A program made the position numbers and the translations under genes. From contig JAWZYV010019980.1 of NCBI GenBank assembly GCA_038373885.1, positions 186,001 to 250,000 of the forward strand: DNA of 64,000 bases. The letters run 5' to 3'. Positions within the stretch are counted from its first letter, which is position 1, and each line of letters starts with the position of its first letter. Origin of the DNA: Cheiracanthium punctorium (lineage: Eukaryota; Arthropoda; Arachnida; Araneae; Cheiracanthiidae). A model generated the notes under the pieces. The model was not told the DNA's origin. It worked only from the letters and a program-made list of their open reading frames with translations, and searched no databases. Positions 22,364-33,793 of the stretch are shown in pieces.

Positions 22364-22817
22364 CTGAGTATTGTAGGCTAACTTCTCAAACTTTTATGCA
22401 TATATCACAAATAGTTCTTTTACAGGCATACTTATGAATTACACTACGCTCTATGTGTATCTCTGTAACTACTGAACCGATTCCAAAACTTTTTTCACTG
22501 ATAGAAAGCTACACTGTTCCTCAGTATGATAGGCTAAAATTCATGCATGTAGCATAAATAGTTCTTTTACTGGAACGCTCAAAATAATTCTAATACATTA
22601 CGCTCTTTGGGTATCTCTGTAACTACAGAACCGATTCTAAAACTTTTTCTCTAATGGAAAGCTGCACTATTCCTGATTAACATAGGCTAAAATTCATGCG
22701 TATAGCAAAAATTTTTATCTTACAAGAACACTCAAAACACTTCGCAAACACTGCTGTAACTGTATTTGCCAAATGCATAAGAAAATCTAAATTTAGTAAC
22801 TCTGCACACTCTCTTAT

Positions 22818-24712
22818 TACTTCCTTGTACGTAGTATAAGGAAGTAATGTGATCCCGAAAAATTTTGGGGGCCAAATTTCGACAAAAAATCCGATTTTGA
22901 CTACCTCGAAATTTAATTTTAAGAATTTTTTCGATGCATCTCATCGTAGGCTAGCATGCACGATCCTATTAACGCGTCTGCAACTCATTTTGACCAGCGG
23001 CGAGTTTATTGTGGTCAGTTTTTCCATGCCGTCTGTACGTACGTACGTACGTATGTATGTAACTCGCATATCTCAAAAACTATTGGTCGTAAAATGTTGA
23101 GATTTGATATTTAGGATGGTTCTATGATCTAGTTGTGCACCTCCCCTTTTGGTCGCAATCGAATGAATAGTTTATGTACAGGACCGCCCAAAAGATTCGA
23201 AATACATTACGCTCTATGGGCCGAAATTCATTAAACTCGCATATCTCAAAAACTATTAGGCGTAGAATGTACAAACTTCATATTTTGGATGGCTGTAACA
23301 TCTAGTTGTGCACCTCCCCTTTTGGTTCCATTCGATTGGATAGTTTATCTACAGGACCGCCCAAAACATTCGAAATACATTACGCTCAATGGGCCGAAAT
23401 TCATTAAACTCTCATATCTCAAAAACTATTAGGCGTAGAATGTTGAAACTTTATATTTAGGATTGTTGTAACATCTATTTGTGCACCTCCCCTTTCGGTT
23501 CCATTCGACTGGATAGTTTATCTACAGAACCGCCTAAAAGATTCGAAATACATTACGCTCTATGGGCCGAAATTCATCAAAGCGTTTTTTAGAGGTATTG
23601 GGCTATTTCAAACGACTCAGAAGTGATAAATGCTGTAAAGAGTTAGAAAATGAATTTCTCCATTAAAAAAAGTGTCTTTATCATTTACAGTTCTGCTACA
23701 GGAACACTCAAAAGATTTCCAATACATTACGGTCAATGGCAATTTTAGGAGATTCATACATGTCAAGCACAATACCGTCCTACCACATAAGTTAGATAAT
23801 AGTCAGACCACGGTCACGTACCTCCCTCAAGAACTATGCCAAAAGTCGCCAAGCTTGGCGACTTTTTTGTGTACGTGTGTGCATATTTAACTCTCAAATC
23901 TCAAAAATAATATGAAATTTCATATACAAGATTGTTGTAACATCTACTTGTGCATCTCGATTTTTGGTTAAAATCTACTGGAGAGTTTATATACAGGACC
24001 ACCGAAAAGAATTTCAGTACTTTAATGTCTATGGACATCTTCAATATAATACAATTGTAGACAGTCATTGTTTGGTACATGCCCAAAATCTCGCCGTCTG
24101 TCCTCGACCTTGGCGAGTTTTGCGGAAATGCCGCCAAATTTGGCGATAGTCAGCAGTCATTGGGTCCATGCCCAAAGTATCGCCATTTGTCATCGTTCTT
24201 GGCGAGTTTTGGCGAAATATCGCCAAATTTGGCGCCAAAAATTATTTCGTATTTTTTATAACTCTAAAACTTTAACCCGTAGAATTTTGAACTTTTGTAT
24301 TTAGAACTATATTATTATATCTAACGGTTTTCAATATCTTTTTTGACAGCAATTGACTGGGAATTTATTTACAGGGTGAGCCAAATGACTTCAAATACAT
24401 TAAGGTGTATGGATGCATTCAATTCATTGAAAGTCTGTGGTCAATGACTACTTTGGCTATCCCCAAAATGTCCCAAACTAGTATCTCAAGTTTGTCGGCT
24501 TTTGGTGAAATATCACCAAATAAAGTGTCAGAAGGAAATCTTTCAAATTGAACTCAGCTTGGCGATATCGAAATATTTGGCTAGAAATCGCTAAACCTTA
24601 CTATTATTGATATTTTATCTCTTTCAAACAAATAAGTTTAGAGGAAGTGCGTAAAAAACATTTTTGATTTAATAGACGTGCAAGGAAGTCATGTGTTGGA
24701 CACATCAGATTT
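22818..24712 (+). mobile_element. HINE-B copy inside the Helitron
   Basis: The 5' palindrome ACTTCCTT...AAGGAAGT at 22819-22845 is followed by four to five ~180-bp units ('CTCGCATATCTCAAAAACTA', 'GTTGTGCACCTCCCCTTTT'). The 3' end is 'GTGCAAGGAAGT', the hairpin ATGTG-ttgga-CACAT, then CAGATTT. The related Helitron at 38215-40412 lacks it at the equivalent place (~38370), so both borders can be read from an empty site. The many overlapping small frames in the units are not genes. Confidence 0.85.
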
Positions 24713-24888
24713 TTTTAAATGAAGTATGCTACCATGCATTATACTACATTTAAAATAAGTAAAAAGTAAATAATATTTAAGTACAGTCTCTTTTGTCGCA
24801 AACATATTTGTTATATTCACACATGCTTCATTTCTCTCTGGATTTAATTCTAAAGCTGACGCGGACGAAGTCGCGGGTAGCAGCTAGT

Positions 24889-26010
24889 ATTAATGACTAT
24901 GTCATTTTATCTCTTACCCCCCCCCCCCCTTTATTGAAAATTGTCCCAAAAATTCGACTTAAAAGTAAGAATAAATTATTGAGTATTGATTTTTTTATTT
25001 TTTTTTTTTTTTTACTGTGCAATGTCTTATCCTCCTGAATTCTGTATCCCCCAATAAGCATTTATCTACTTCGACATAAAGGAAGAATAAATTGTTGAGT
25101 ATTGAATTGTTTATTTTTTTATTGTGCAATGTCTTATCGTCCTGAATTCTGTATCCCTCAATAAACATTTATCCATTTAACTGTAACTGTGCTCGTGCAC
25201 GCATTCTTTTTACATCTTCTAAACTTTTTTCCTTCTTGATGTTACCTTGTTATGTGATGTGCCTGTTTCTTCCGTTCTAATTTAATGAAGTAAATGTTAT
25301 GTTAAAATCCCACGCTTACTATGCTTGTGCCATAACTCTGCTAACATTTAGGTTATGGAAGGTTACAGGTTATGGACACCAGATGGATTAATTTATTTAT
25401 TTGCTGATTTTTAACGTTCGTTTCAAAGCTGCATCATTCATCCTCAAAATGGCAGCTGGAACTTGGGCGGATTGAAACGCTGAATATCATAAAATTAAGG
25501 ATGCATCAAGAATAATTTGTAAAAGGCGTAAACGCAACGGACACTGGGCTAGCGAATGTGAAAGTGGAAAATAGAATAATTTTAAACATAAGCCTAACAG
25601 TCTGGGATTCTTATCCACTCTGGATGACTCGCCAATAGGGTTACCAGGCGAAATACAGCAACTCTACTCGCCTAAAGCTCTCTCAACAATATCAAATAAC
25701 GAAAAGGAAAATTTTTGGTGTGTTAAGATAGATACTAAAAATTATATAAGTTACTTCAGTTATGATCGACCCACGTTTGTAATTGCAAGGAAAGATCAGG
25801 AAACCGTCCTACTTCCAGTCGATGAAATAAGTGTAAAGGAAGAATAAAAGAAAAAGAAAAGAGGGTGAGAGATAAATGACATAGTCAATTAATATCGTTT
25901 TAATATGGCAGTAATGAAACTAAAAAATTAGGGGTTCAGGGGGGTCCCCCTGACGAGTCTCGAAGACCCGAGTTATATATATATATATATATATATACTA
26001 GCTATGTATG
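24889..26010. repeat. R4 repeat with Gag-like remnant
   Basis: Its edges and 3' part ('TAATGACTATGTCATTTTAT', 'AATATCGTTTTAATATGGCA') match 51163-51712. Inside are a C-run, a ~115-bp tandem duplication at 24968-25172 ('CCTGAATTCTGTATCCC' in both halves), and the decayed frame at 25449-25847. It ends in a (TA)n run. Confidence 0.6.
25449..25847 (+). pseudogene. decayed small protein with one CCHC-like zinc knuckle
   Basis: A 133-codon frame from ATG 25449 to TAA 25845-25847 is broken by two in-frame stops (after 'MAAGTWAD' and after 'CESGK'). Between them is 'CKRRKRNGHWASEC', a zinc knuckle whose second Cys has become Arg. After the second stop a clean 85-codon stretch follows, with 'LSTLDDSPIGLPGEIQQLYS'. 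Zinc knuckles of this kind occur in Gag proteins of retroelements and in some host proteins. I do not recognise the family. It lies inside repeat R4, so a mobile origin is more likely. Confidence 0.5.
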
Positions 26011-26363
26011 CATATTTATAAAGATTTGAAGACTGCACAAAAATATAGTTTTATTCCTTTCTTCTTCACGGGGGAGTGAATTTCGAAAACTGTTTTATTT
26101 TCTCATCACATGAAAATGTATTTATCTGTGATTGTCTAAATGCAGCATAACCTCGACATGTCGAAGTCGAAGGGACACCACAAATATTCGAGATATGGAT
26201 TTTTAGAGATAAAGAGGTAAATTAAAAAGGGGGCAATTTGTATGGGAAAACATATACGAGACATCAAGAATTTCCTGATATCGAGGTCACAATTTCATGT
26301 TATTTTTATATTTTTGTGTGGAACATCATTCCTTTTAAATTTGAACGTCTTCTTAATTTATAG

Positions 26364-26579
26364 AGAACCGACAGTGCAAATTTGAAAATGTCGAGCCTGC
26401 AGTCAGACGATGTAATAGTGATTTAAATGTAGTAGTTCCAACTGGTAGAGTGATAAAGGCTACGCCTATGATTCGAAAGCCTTATCAAACACCTGCTCTT
26501 AGAAGCTTCAAGTCTCATACTCCATATGTGCCGAGAGAGTTCTCCAGGGATTTTGGCAAAGACTCACATATCAGCGTTT
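26364..26579 (+). CDS. exon (third from last identified in order A) of the unrecognised gene
   Basis: Called exon A. Acceptor 'CTTAATTTATAG', donor 'GTTTGTAAGT'. It begins with the last two bases of a codon and ends with the first base of one. It encodes 71 complete codons, including 'VVVPTGRVIKATPMIRKPYQ' and 'TPYVPREFSRDF', a basic, proline-containing stretch with no predicted fold I can name. Its 5' part and the intron before it were copied to 29655-30000. A Tigger element starts only 35 bp after its end. Confidence 0.75.
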
Positions 26580-26614
26580 GTAAGTATTGTTAGATTAGCC
26601 CTTGGAACTATATA

Positions 26615-28961
26615 CAGTGGACTCCGCTTAATGTGATCAGTTTGGGACACCGTGTTTTTGATAACAATAACCGATTGATAACAATAAACGATATGCAAAA
26701 TTAGATAAATTAACCCCCCCACACACACACACTCTAATTTACACGTACTAAATTTCAAAATAAAATGGAAAAACTCACCTTATATTTATGTACTGTATAT
26801 TATCCTTTAAAACACAAGAATTGTATAGATAGTTAAAAAAATTTATCAATGGTTGTTTGTCTACAATTTTTTCTTAGAAGGTTATTAATAAATTGTTCCT
26901 ATTCATAATGTTTTTTAAAGTCATCGGAGCGGTGTTGAACTCCACGTTTCAACACTTTTAATGCATGTCTCATTTCAGCACTTGTAGGAGGTGGCTCAAT
27001 ATCAACAGATTCTTCATCGGACTCATCAGTTCCATCATTCGTCTGTTTTCCTATGGCAATCTGACAGACTTCAGATTCTGTTAATGTGGAAGCTACTGGG
27101 ATACTTTGATCTACTTCCACCCATGCCTCGAACTCTTCAGGGGTCATATCCGAAGGAATTTCAATCTTTTCTTCAGATTTCTGGTCATTTTTTTCGCAAG
27201 ATCCTGCGTAGGCGAAGCAGTTTCTGATCGCTTGAGCAGAAACTCGATTCCAGGAAGCTGTTAACAGGTGCACCGCATCAAGAACGTTAGTTTTCTTGGC
27301 CAAATCATTAGCTTTAAGATTTTGTGTGCACTCTCTTTCATCCAGTAATCGTGCCCGCATTTCGTGGCGATAATATGCTTTCAAAGCACGAATAATTCCT
27401 TGATCACAAGGCTGAAAAAGAGAAGTAGTGTTTGCGGGTAAAAAAACAACATTAATATGCTTCAGAGTGACATTTAAAACGTGTGCAGTGCAATTGTCCA
27501 CAAGGAGAAGAATATCTTGTTTTAGCTTATCGTCCCACTTACGTATCCAGTCATTGAAAATGACTGTTGTCATCCAGGAATTCTTGTTGGCATAGTAGTC
27601 TACAGGAAGTTTTTTAACACCTTTAAAACAACGAGGATTCTTACTTTTGCCGATGACTAAAAGTCTCTGTTTTTCTCCAGACATACTGACGCAACATAAA
27701 ACAGTGATACGTTCTTTTGAGACTTTATGTCCTTTTAAGCTTTCATTCTTCAATAAGTATGTATGTTCTGGTGGTGCTCTAAAATACAAAGCTGTTTCGT
27801 CGGCATTGTACACATTTTCTGGTGAATATGAGGCAATTAGTTTTGGCCACTCGTCTCGTAGCCAATTTTCCGCTGCTGGCTTATCGGCATCTTTTTGTTC
27901 GCCGTGAATTCTCTTGTAAACAATATTTTCGCGTGTCTTCCATCGCTGAAACCAACCATTTGTTGCAACAAAATCTTTTTTCCCATTTGAGCAGCTAAAC
28001 TTTCTGATTTTTGTTGCATAAGGGGTCCGTTGACTGGAGCATCACGTTCTCGAACATTTTCAAACCAAAGTCTTTTCAACTTGCTCATCTTTAGCAGCTC
28101 TATTACGTTTGCACTCCGTATTTTCATTTTGTTTATCTCTTCTAGTAAGTTCATCACGATTTTTCAAAATTTTACACAATAAAGGCTGAGAAATGTTTAA
28201 CTGCGCTGCAGCATTGCACTGACTCATTTTTGGTAACCTGTCATAACGATTTAAAATTTCGATCTTTTGTTTTAACGTTAAATCATTTCGCTTTCTGGCT
28301 TCCATATCGACAAGCTGCATGTAAGGGAGCAAGGCATAAAATGTGAATACGCTCCTTCTGAGTTCCGATAATGTCCAGTTCACATGCGCTGAAGATTGAG
28401 GGGAACTCCAGGGGTAAACAATGTATTGAAGGAAACGTTCTCAGGAAAAAAGCTCCCGTTCCGTCTATCTATCATGTGAGGGGTGTGGTTTTATGGGTTA
28501 CCGTTTGTCGGCTCATTCCGACTGGCCATAAGAAAAGCCATAAATTTTTCGATTACAATGCCCAGCAAGTGAAAACGGGCCAGAAAAGGGTTATCTGACA
28601 ACCACTGACCACCAGCAGGATGTGCGTGGAGGGGGGGGGGAATTCCAGGAAAGTGTAATTCCTCACTCCTTTGTTCATTCCCCATTTCCCTAGGTGGAAG
28701 CATAGGTGGAAGAGGGAGAATTCTGGGAAATTCAAACAACAGCAAAGGGAAAGAAAAGAATGGGTTCCTTCTAAATACATTGTGAATATTCCTTTGCCAG
28801 TTAAAATGAGGTTCGAAAACTGATAACATTAACCGATGTAATGATCACATAAAGCGATGATTTTAACATACAAATGAATAGAGAAAATCGGGACCAAGTG
28901 ATTTCGATAACAATAAGCGATTGATAACATTAACCGCGATCACATTAAGCGGAGTCCACTG
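26615..28961 (-). mobile_element. Tigger (pogo-type) DNA transposon
   Basis: 2347 bp with inverted ends beginning CAGTGGACTCCGCTTAATGT, flanked by TA on each side (26613-26614, 28962-28963). It carries a CENP-B/jerky-like transposase on the minus strand. The subterminal 'GATAACA.TAACCGAT'-type motifs are repeated near both ends. It lies in intron 1 of the host gene, in the opposite orientation. Confidence 0.92.
26899..28305 (-). pseudogene. Tigger transposase (CENP-B HTH plus DDE), frameshifted
   Basis: From 28305: 'MEARKRNDLTLKQKIEILNR', a CENP-B-type helix-turn-helix that binds the ends, then the second DNA-binding repeat ('WFENVRERDAPVNGPLM', 'GWFQRWKTREN'). The DDE catalytic domain follows with 'YNADETALYF', 'LLLVDNCTAH' and 'FQPCDQGIIRALK'. 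The last two Asp are 31 positions apart, as in the DD(30)D Tigger group. The C-terminus is acidic. Two frameshifts, near 28075 and 27985, separate the DNA-binding part from the catalytic part, so the copy is dead. The frame from 27813 down is intact for 304 residues. Confidence 0.92.
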
Positions 28962-28963
28962 TA

Positions 28964-29654
28964 GTATTTGATTAAGCAAGTTTTGTAAAGCATTTAGAAC
29001 TGAGGGGGTCAGAAACATAGTGAACCAAGTCCATCTAAACTAAATAGAGGAAATGAAGGTTTGAAGTTGCCCATTATAGTATAGTGGCATTATACTGCCA
29101 AATTAATAAATGCCCTCTCTGGGAGAGAAAATATATTAATCACTTGATTCCCCATGACAGTGAATAGAAGATGTTTTTAGACTACTCCAAGAAGAACTAT
29201 CTCCACTTTTAAAAAATGCGGACTTGGTCCACTATGGTTGTGAACCCCTCAACTATGCAAAATTTCCTTCAGCATTTCTGAATCTATTGTTGCTAAAGGG
29301 GACATTGTACCATAAAAAGCCTAGAAGTATTTTCAAAATTTTTAGGCTTTCCAAGCCAATTTTTTTTCAAAAATACTTTGGAAAATAATTCTGCACGTAT
29401 AGAACATCTAAAAGAAACCATATTGAAATTTGTGGTGGAGAGGAGGTGATGGGATTAAGCTCAACGCAAAAAAAATATATTCTCTTTTTTTAAGCTTAAG
29501 AATCAATAGAGACTAAAAATTGAATTTTAAATTTTTGCTTGGGGCTATGGTTTTCGCAAACTAATGCCAGAGAAAGTGTTGGGTGGATTGTCGAAAGTTT
29601 TCTGTTAAAAAATGTCACCCTCAAAATGAAAAGAAAATGCCCGACAGAGAAATA
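28964..29654. other. intron sequence, nothing recognised
   Basis: AT-rich, with no repeat or frame that I can support. Confidence 0.4.
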
Positions 29655-30000
29655 ATTTATTCCTCAATGTCAATAATTGTTTTATTTCATTCTTATATGA
29701 AACTGTATTTATCCGTGATTTACTAAATGCAGCATAACATCGACATGTCGAAGTCGATGGGACACCGGAAATATTTGAGATATCGAGTTATCGAGATAAA
29801 GAGGTAATTAAAAGGGTAATTTGTAAGGGAATACATATTTATACGAGACATCAAGAATTTCCTGATATCGAGGTCACAATTTCATGTTATTTTTATTTTT
29901 GTGTGGAACGTCTTTCCTTTTAAATTTGAATGTCTTCTTAATTTATAGAGAACCGGCAGTCCAAATATGAAAATGTCGAACGTCCAGTCAGACGATGTAA
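29655..30000 (+). pseudogene. partial duplicate of exon A and its upstream intron
   Basis: About 340 bp match 26085-26415 ('GCAGCATAAC.TCGACATGTC', 'TCTTCTTAATTTATAGAGAA'). It includes the acceptor and the first ~53 exon bases, after which a new donor-like 'GATGTAAGTG' has arisen. The open piece keeps the phase of exon A at its start and ends in phase 1. Joining it after exon A would give a TAG codon, so it could only act in place of exon A. It is probably a non-functional duplicate. Confidence 0.7.
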
Positions 30001-30107
30001 GTGAATGTCCGGCAGAGAAATAATTTATTCCTCAATATCAATAAAAAACATTCTAAAGTAAATAAAGTGAAAGTAGCTTATTTACTAATAAATAAATAAA
30101 TAAAAAT

Positions 30108-30330
30108 AAAAAAATTTGGAATGACTCCACTCGACTTTCCGAACATTGATCTTTAAGCATTTGAACAACTATTCAACTCAATAAGACGTAGTGTTCAGAC
30201 GCTAATGTACTTCAAATAATTTGAGTGCATAGGCTGCAATGTATAAGAATACTTTTTTATAGCTCTGTAAAAAACTGTAAGACCTACACACACCAAAATC
30301 TGCACTAAGTGTCACACCCTTCCAACTTTA
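30108..30330 (-). repeat. HINE-A 3' part
   Basis: It has the 3' 'TGTTCGGAAAGTCGAGTGG' on the minus strand and part of a central unit. It probably belongs with 31480-31829 as one copy later split by other sequence. Confidence 0.55.
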
Positions 30331-31479
30331 TGAAAAAGTACTTTTGTCCGCAAAATCGTCAATTGCCAAAGGACTGTCGGGAAATTTGAGCTTTATCCAC
30401 CAATCTGTTAAGTACCCAGAGTATAAATTAACAGTTCTGCCGACAGTTCATTATAAGTTTTACCATATCATCAACATAGTCTTGTTATGATTTTCATGTC
30501 TCATTTTAGTGATTTAAGTGCCAGTAAACAAGTCCCCTTTGTCCCATCAAGCCAACTTCATTCCAGATCATTTCAGTGTAATGTAATGCGTATTTAAGGC
30601 AAACCTACACACAGGGTATCTTCCTGGGGTGGGGGTGCGTCGGGCGAAAGAATTTTTTAAGGGAATCTAAAGCATATTCCGCTTAATCTGGAGAAAACCG
30701 CCCAAAACTCTAGATCGTTAGAACTAAGGCTGCGAGTCCAGAACCCTGGACGTCCAATTCAATTATCTCCCAGTGTTTAGTGATTTTAAATACTTGGTCA
30801 TTAATGGGCCCAGAGATTATTTAAGAAAATTAAATAAGTTTGAATTGATAAATAGATAAGGATTGAAATTAGATAAGTTGAAGCAAACAATACAAGTAAC
30901 TTCAATCTTGGTTAAATGACGCTTTTTAGGCTTAATGCTTGCATCAGAAAATCAATTTTTCTGGAATGTACATGATTTCGAGTGCATTCTAGAAAAGATG
31001 TTCTAATCTAATGAAAAACTTATTAGAACATTTTTTTTCTAGAATGCACTTGAATTCATGTACATTCCAGAAAAAATCGATTTTCTGATGCAAGCATCAA
31101 GCCTAAAGATCGTCGTTTAACCAAGATTGAAGTTGCTTGTATTGTTTGAATAAAAAAAATAGTGTTTATATTAAAACTAAATACTCATTTCATCAATAAA
31201 AAATGGGTGTAGCGATGTAAATAATTTGTTTGCAGGAGTCCGTTGGCTTCCTTCGTCATTGTCAGGTACAAAAACTGAAAAAAGAACTAAACTAAGATTT
31301 ATTTTTATTATTGGTTTTTTAGTAATTCCAGACACTGGTAGCAGGCTAAATGATGCTTAATTCTTGATTACATTAAAATAATTTTAAGGATAACATTTTT
31401 GCTAGATTAAAAGTTTAGCCGTCTTGGATGTCGGCTGCTTGGTAGCGTTAGATCGGAGAGAGGAAAGAATTAGAAAGCA
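30331..31479. other. intron sequence with a large palindrome
   Basis: It holds a possible old SINE around 30600-30780 and the near-perfect palindrome at 30884-31148. Nothing else is supported. Confidence 0.5.
30884..31148. repeat. 265-bp palindrome (arms ~125 bp)
   Basis: The left arm starts 'CAAACAATACAAGTAACTTC' and the right arm ends 'GAAGTTGCTTGTATTGTTTG', with few mismatches over ~125 bp and a ~14-bp loop. It would fold into one long hairpin. It is probably a foldback MITE; no clear target duplication was found. Confidence 0.8.
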
Positions 31480-31829
31480 CAGCACGCATTTTAGCTTCAA
31501 AATTTTCCGTCCATAGGTTATAATGTAAAGGAATTTTCTTTTTCAGTCCTGTAAAAAAATTATAAGCCCTATACCCACCAAAATCAATACCGATCGTTCG
31601 AGGGTGAGCTACAATATAGATACCAAATTTGAGCGCAATCGAATAAGCAATTTACAAGCTATCGAGTTCATTCGCTCACTTACACGCACACACATCACCG
31701 TAAAAATCGCATAACGGAATTCTGAAGATCTCAAAACGTGTAGTAAATACATCAAAATCACAAAGTCAAATTTTTTCATGATTCCAATCCTTTTCTTGAA
31801 TGGGGTACATGTTCGGAAAGTAAAAATGC
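31480..31829 (-). repeat. HINE-A 5' part
   Basis: Minus-strand 5' end 'TTTTTACTTTCCGAACATG' at 31829, followed by the head sequence and one unit ('CCCACCAAAATCAATACCGA' on the plus strand). Confidence 0.6.
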
Positions 31830-32871
31830 GATTTTTTTTTCTTTTTAAAGACAGTTTAAACAATAAATTCCAAGCATAGAAATTTATTTTTACTGCAGAG
31901 GTAAAGTTACATACATATGAAAATTGGGGTTTGTTCAAATATGATATTGTCCAAAAAATCCTTTGGGAAAATTTTCGATTTTTTTTGCATATTTTGTGAG
32001 TTACACAATGAAGACTCCAAAATCGTTTCATGTTTTTTGTAACTAGAAGCCAAGTTATAGAAGAAATGATTAACCGGAAGTGAAATATTTGGTACAGCAT
32101 TAAAACCGTTGATTTTCGTAAATTTTCTTTACGATATATGTCATATCTTATAACGCTTAACGTGTTCACTTGGAATTTTGTCAGGATATTTTGATAATTA
32201 CTAGCTGTGTTATGAAGCAAAATATAATATTTCTGCATTTTTATGACGATTTTTTTTCCTTCGAAAAAATAATTTTTCTTTTTCTTTCTTTCTTTTTTTT
32301 TTTTTTTAAAGAGATTTCATAGAAAAATTGGAATATTTCCATGAACATTAGAACTTTTGCAAATCTGTTGCTTCATAGCACATAAATGTATTTTTGTGTA
32401 CTGTATAAATATTATTGAAAAATATTTATTAGAAATCCTTGCAGAAGTTTTGAAGTAAACGCAATAGTTATTAAAATTTCACCTAAATATTCCAGTATTT
32501 CAAAGTTACATTAGATTTCATTAAAACCGCATTTAAATTTTTTTGTTTTACACCCCATTTAAAAACATAGATTTTTCATTAAAATTTTACTTTTTACTTC
32601 CTTGTACGGAGTAAAAAGAAGTACAGCAAGACAAGGCTAGCTTTTGGGAAAACCCACTAGTAGATCAACAATGAATTAGAAATTTGATTATTGCTGCTTT
32701 ATATTTCCGTAAGTAGTGACTTTTGCAGTTCTCTCAGAACATACATGCATAAGCCCATTATTGAAAAAGACAAAAAAATATAAATGTAAAAGATGCATAA
32801 ATATATTTTTTCTTTTCTTTTTTTAATGTGCAACTTTTGATCTTGTAAATTTTATTTTTTCTCTGTTGTAG
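31830..32871. other. intron sequence; short HINE-B head
   Basis: At about 32596-32640 there is a HINE-B-like 'ACTTCCTTGTACGGAGTAAA' start without the rest. The 209-residue minus-strand frame at 31609-32238 overlaps repeat DNA and is not supported. Confidence 0.45.
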
Positions 32872-33048
32872 GTGATAGTTCAAATCTCTACGAATCTGCA
32901 CCAGATTTCTGCAAAACTCCCCCTTGCAAAGCATCTCATTCCTCCATTAACTTTGCAGATAATTCATTTTCTGAATGTAAAAACTGCGGTAACTCTGTTT
33001 CCACTCAGAGACATAAACTTCTGAGGAATGTTCCTGTTTCACATCCAG
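32872..33048 (+). CDS. exon B of the unrecognised gene
   Basis: Strong acceptor 'TTTTTCTCTGTTGTAG', donor 'CCAGGTAATT'. Starts in phase 1 (its GT completes a Cys codon with the last T of exon A) and ends in phase 1. It encodes 58 full codons with 'CKTPPCK' and 'SECKNCGNS', four Cys in a CxxxxC...CxxC arrangement that might bind zinc, although the spacing matches no family I know. Confidence 0.8.
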
Positions 33049-33793
33049 GTAATTTAATCATCTGACGGTCTTAGAAAAGAGTCAAAGTGTAAAGTTATTT
33101 ACATCAAGGCCCTTGCTGAAGTGCGGGGGGGGGGCTCCCTCCTCCCCAACACTTGCAAATTCTTTTAAACTTGGAAAAATTAGATACCTAGTTTGCAAAC
33201 ATGGTATAGACAAAGTTTAACAAAAATTATAACTTACTTACAAAATAACTTACAAAAATTATAAATTACTAACCTATTTTTTGCACACTTGGTAAAATTA
33301 AGATAGCCAGTTGGCGAAAGGAAGAAGTTAGTAGTATAGTGGATATAAAAGAAAAAAAAAATCTGCAATAATAAAAGTGAATGCTTGTAAATTTGTATGT
33401 GAGTGATCGCCAGACAAATCTACAGCACGCTGAGCTCTGAAAATTTGAACATATTTGAACATATTTGGGGGACTTGCCAATACTTCGAGTTATCAGAAGT
33501 TTGTGTTCCCCACTTTTCATGCAAAAATTTAATGTTTTAAATAGTGGTTAATCGATATTGTACTAGTACTATATAATTTAAGAAGAGGGAATTATTCGTA
33601 ATTTAGGCGTTAAAAATAAGAGAAATATGCATGGAAAGTAATTATTTCCCGAACTCTCAAAGCTCAAAGCTCTCAAAGCTCTTCTTACAGGGCATTAATT
33701 ACCAAAGTGGAGAAGGTATCCCCTCCCCCCTCACGAAAAAGCTGAATTATACCGAGAGAAAAAAAAAATTAATCCCAGTCCATTTTTTTCTTA
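33049..33793. other. intron sequence
   Basis: G-run at 33124-33133. No supported feature otherwise. Confidence 0.4.

Larger units (their letters stand above)
21408..24887 (+). mobile_element. Helitron (non-autonomous), 5' end truncated, carrying a SINE and a HINE-B
   Basis: The 3' end is a CGCGGAC...GTCGCG stem followed by GGTAGCAG and CTAG (24884-24887), with host T next, as Helitrons require. The body matches 38215-40412 in reverse, including ~165-bp tandem units with 'AAAACTTTTTC.CTGAT.GAAAG'. The first ~60 bp of the element are missing. The SINE (22128-22363) and HINE-B (22818-24712) are inside. Confidence 0.75.

Noticed and set aside
23030..23580. CRISPR-like array of direct repeats
   Set aside because: Units are ~180 bp, nearly identical throughout with no unique spacers, and they belong to HINE-B. 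The genome is eukaryotic.
31609..32238. 209-residue minus-strand frame
   Set aside because: Crosses HINE-A and AT-rich intron DNA; Phe/Ile/Asn/Lys-rich, no domain, no splice support.
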